This document shows, one piece after another, positions 19,323-20,518 of a DNA stretch of 20,518 nucleotides. The stretch is from an uncultured Pseudoxanthomonas sp. (lineage in GTDB: Bacteria > Pseudomonadota > Gammaproteobacteria > Xanthomonadales > Xanthomonadaceae). Below the pieces are notes generated by a model. The model worked only from the letters and a program-made list of their open reading frames with translations, did not search any database and was not told the origin of the DNA. Made by a program: the position numbers and the translations under genes. The stretch covers positions 1 through 20,518 of the forward strand of contig CALJUL010000084.1 of assembly GCA_937975725.1 (NCBI GenBank), in the 5' to 3' direction. How positions within the stretch are numbered: the first letter of the stretch is position 1; each line of letters starts with the position of its first letter.

Positions 19323-20518
19323 TCATGCGCCACGCTCCAGGCGGGCGATTTCCTCGGCACGGGCGGCCAGGATCAGCGCGGCGGCGCGCGCCTCGTCCAG
19401 GCCCTCGATGCCGAACTCGACCACCTCGTCGGCCGCCAGGTCGGACAGGTCCTCGCTGGTGCGCACGCCGTGCGAGGCCAGGGCGAAGGCGGTCTCCTCG
19501 TCCATGCCCTCCAGCGCCAGCAGGTCGTCGGCCGGATGGTTCTCCTCCAGGCCTTCCTCCTCGGCCAGCGCCTCGTTCAGCAACGCGTCGCGGGCGCGCG
19601 AGCGCAGCTCCTCGACGATATCCTCGTCGAAGCCTTCCACCGCCAGCAGTTCGCCGACCGGCACGTAGGCGATCTCCTCGACCGTGCTGAAGCCCTCGCT
19701 GACCAGGATGGCGGCGATTTCCTCGTCCACTTCCAGCTTGTCCATGAACAACTGGCGGGCGACGGCCTGCTCGGCCTCGCTCTTGGCCTGCACCTGGTCG
19801 GCGGTCATGACGTTGAGCTGCCAGCCGGTCAGGCGGCTGGCCAGGCGCACGTTCTGGCCGCCCTTGCCGATCGCCTGGGCCAGGCGGTCCTCGGCCACGG
19901 CCAGGTCCATCGAATGCTTCTCTTCGTCGACGATGATCGACTGCACTTCCGCCGGCGCCATCGCGTTGATGACGAAGGTGGCCGGGTTGTCGTTCCACAG
20001 CACGATGTCCACGCGCTCGCCGTTGAGCTCGTTGCTGACGGCCTGCACGCGCGAACCGCGCATGCCGATGCAGGCGCCGATGGGATCGGTGCGGGTGTCG
20101 TGCGCCAGCACGGCGATCTTGGCGCGGTCGCCCGGGTCGCGCGCGCAGGCCTTGATCTCGACCAGGCCCTGGCCCACTTCCGGCACTTCCAGCTTGAACA
20201 GCTCGATCATGAACTCCGGCGCCGCGCGGCTGATGAACAACTGCGGGCCGCGCGGTTCGTAGCGCACGTCGAACAGATAGCCGCGCACGCGGTCGCCGGC
20301 GCGCAGCACATCGCGCGGGATGCCCTTGTCCTTGGGGATGAAGGCCTCGGCGTTGCCGCCCAGGTCCACGTAGATGTTGCCGCGCTCGGCGCGCTTGACC
20401 ACGCCGGTCACCAGCTCGCCCACGCGGTCCTTCCACGCATCGACCACCTGCGCGCGCTCGGCTTCGCGCACGCGCTGCACGATCACCTGCTTGGCGGCCT
20501 GCGCGGCGATGCGGCCGA
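19323..20518 (-). CDS. nusA: Transcription termination/antitermination protein NusA (N-terminus missing)
   Basis: The last 397 codons are visible; the start lies beyond the right edge, and roughly the first 100 residues are missing by comparison with E. coli NusA (495). The visible part enters at GRIAAQAAKQVIVQRVREAE, the end of the RNA-polymerase-binding N-terminal domain. It continues through the S1 domain (GVVKRAERGNIYVDLGG), KH1 (DPIGACIGMRGSRVQAV), KH2 (LAQAIGKGGQNVRLAS) and two acidic C-terminal repeats (ILVSEGFSTVEEIAYVPVGE and FALASHGVRTSEDLSDL). Two such repeats are the gammaproteobacterial arrangement, where the last one binds the RNA polymerase alpha C-terminal domain. NusA slows elongation, aids hairpin termination and takes part in rRNA antitermination. 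It heads the infB cluster here, as is usual. Confidence 0.97.
   Translation of the reverse strand, partial: GRIAAQAAKQVIVQRVREAERAQVVDAWKDRVGELVTGVVKRAERGNIYVDLGGNAEAFIPKDKGIPRDVLRAGDRVRGYLFDVRYEPRGPQLFISRAAPEFMIELFKLEVPEVGQGLVEIKACARDPGDRAKIAVLAHDTRTDPIGACIGMRGSRVQAVSNELNGERVDIVLWNDNPATFVINAMAPAEVQSIIVDEEKHSMDLAVAEDRLAQAIGKGGQNVRLASRLTGWQLNVMTADQVQAKSEAEQAVARQLFMDKLEVDEEIAAILVSEGFSTVEEIAYVPVGELLAVEGFDEDIVEELRSRARDALLNEALAEEEGLEENHPADDLLALEGMDEETAFALASHGVRTSEDLSDLAADEVVEFGIEGLDEARAAALILAARAEEIARLERGA

Overview
The window is high-GC DNA that looks like a Xanthomonadaceae chromosome (Xanthomonas, Lysobacter, Luteimonas or Pseudoxanthomonas type). The evidence is the wording of PNPase, S15, IF-2 and NusA, the conserved nusA-infB-rbfA-truB-rpsO-pnp order, a TonB-dependent receptor, and REP-like repeats with a GTGGGAGCGG core. 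The genus cannot be fixed from the sequence alone. No tRNA, rRNA, CRISPR array, insertion sequence, prophage or recognisable defence gene was seen.

Left part (1-5703): a partial CbrA-like sensor histidine kinase, of which only the SSS-transporter-like membrane half is visible, runs off the left edge on the minus strand. Upstream of it and in the same direction is a complete TonB-dependent receptor. Divergent from the receptor, across a 189-base gap, is a GntP-family inner-membrane permease on the plus strand. The three could be an outer-membrane/inner-membrane uptake pair with its sensor, but this is inference from position.

Middle (5803-12039): a DUF1800/DUF1501 gene pair of unknown function, in which only the DUF1501 protein carries a Tat signal; a membrane-anchored protein with Sel1-like helical motifs; a convergent Tat-exported SDR-type epimerase homologue; and a SWIM zinc-finger gene that looks cut off after its zinc-binding domain. 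This is the least well understood part of the window. An inverted repeat covers the ribosome binding site and start of the DUF1800 gene.

Right part (12111-20518): the classical translation and RNA-metabolism cluster, all on the minus strand: nusA (5' end missing at the right edge), infB, rbfA, truB, rpsO, pnp, closed by a strong intrinsic terminator behind pnp. NusA acts in transcription elongation and antitermination, IF-2 and RbfA in initiation and 30S maturation, TruB in tRNA pseudouridylation, S15 in the 30S subunit and PNPase in RNA decay. The gaps between these genes are larger than in a tight operon and hold REP-like hairpins, a long imperfect inverted repeat, and an internal promoter and terminator around rpsO.
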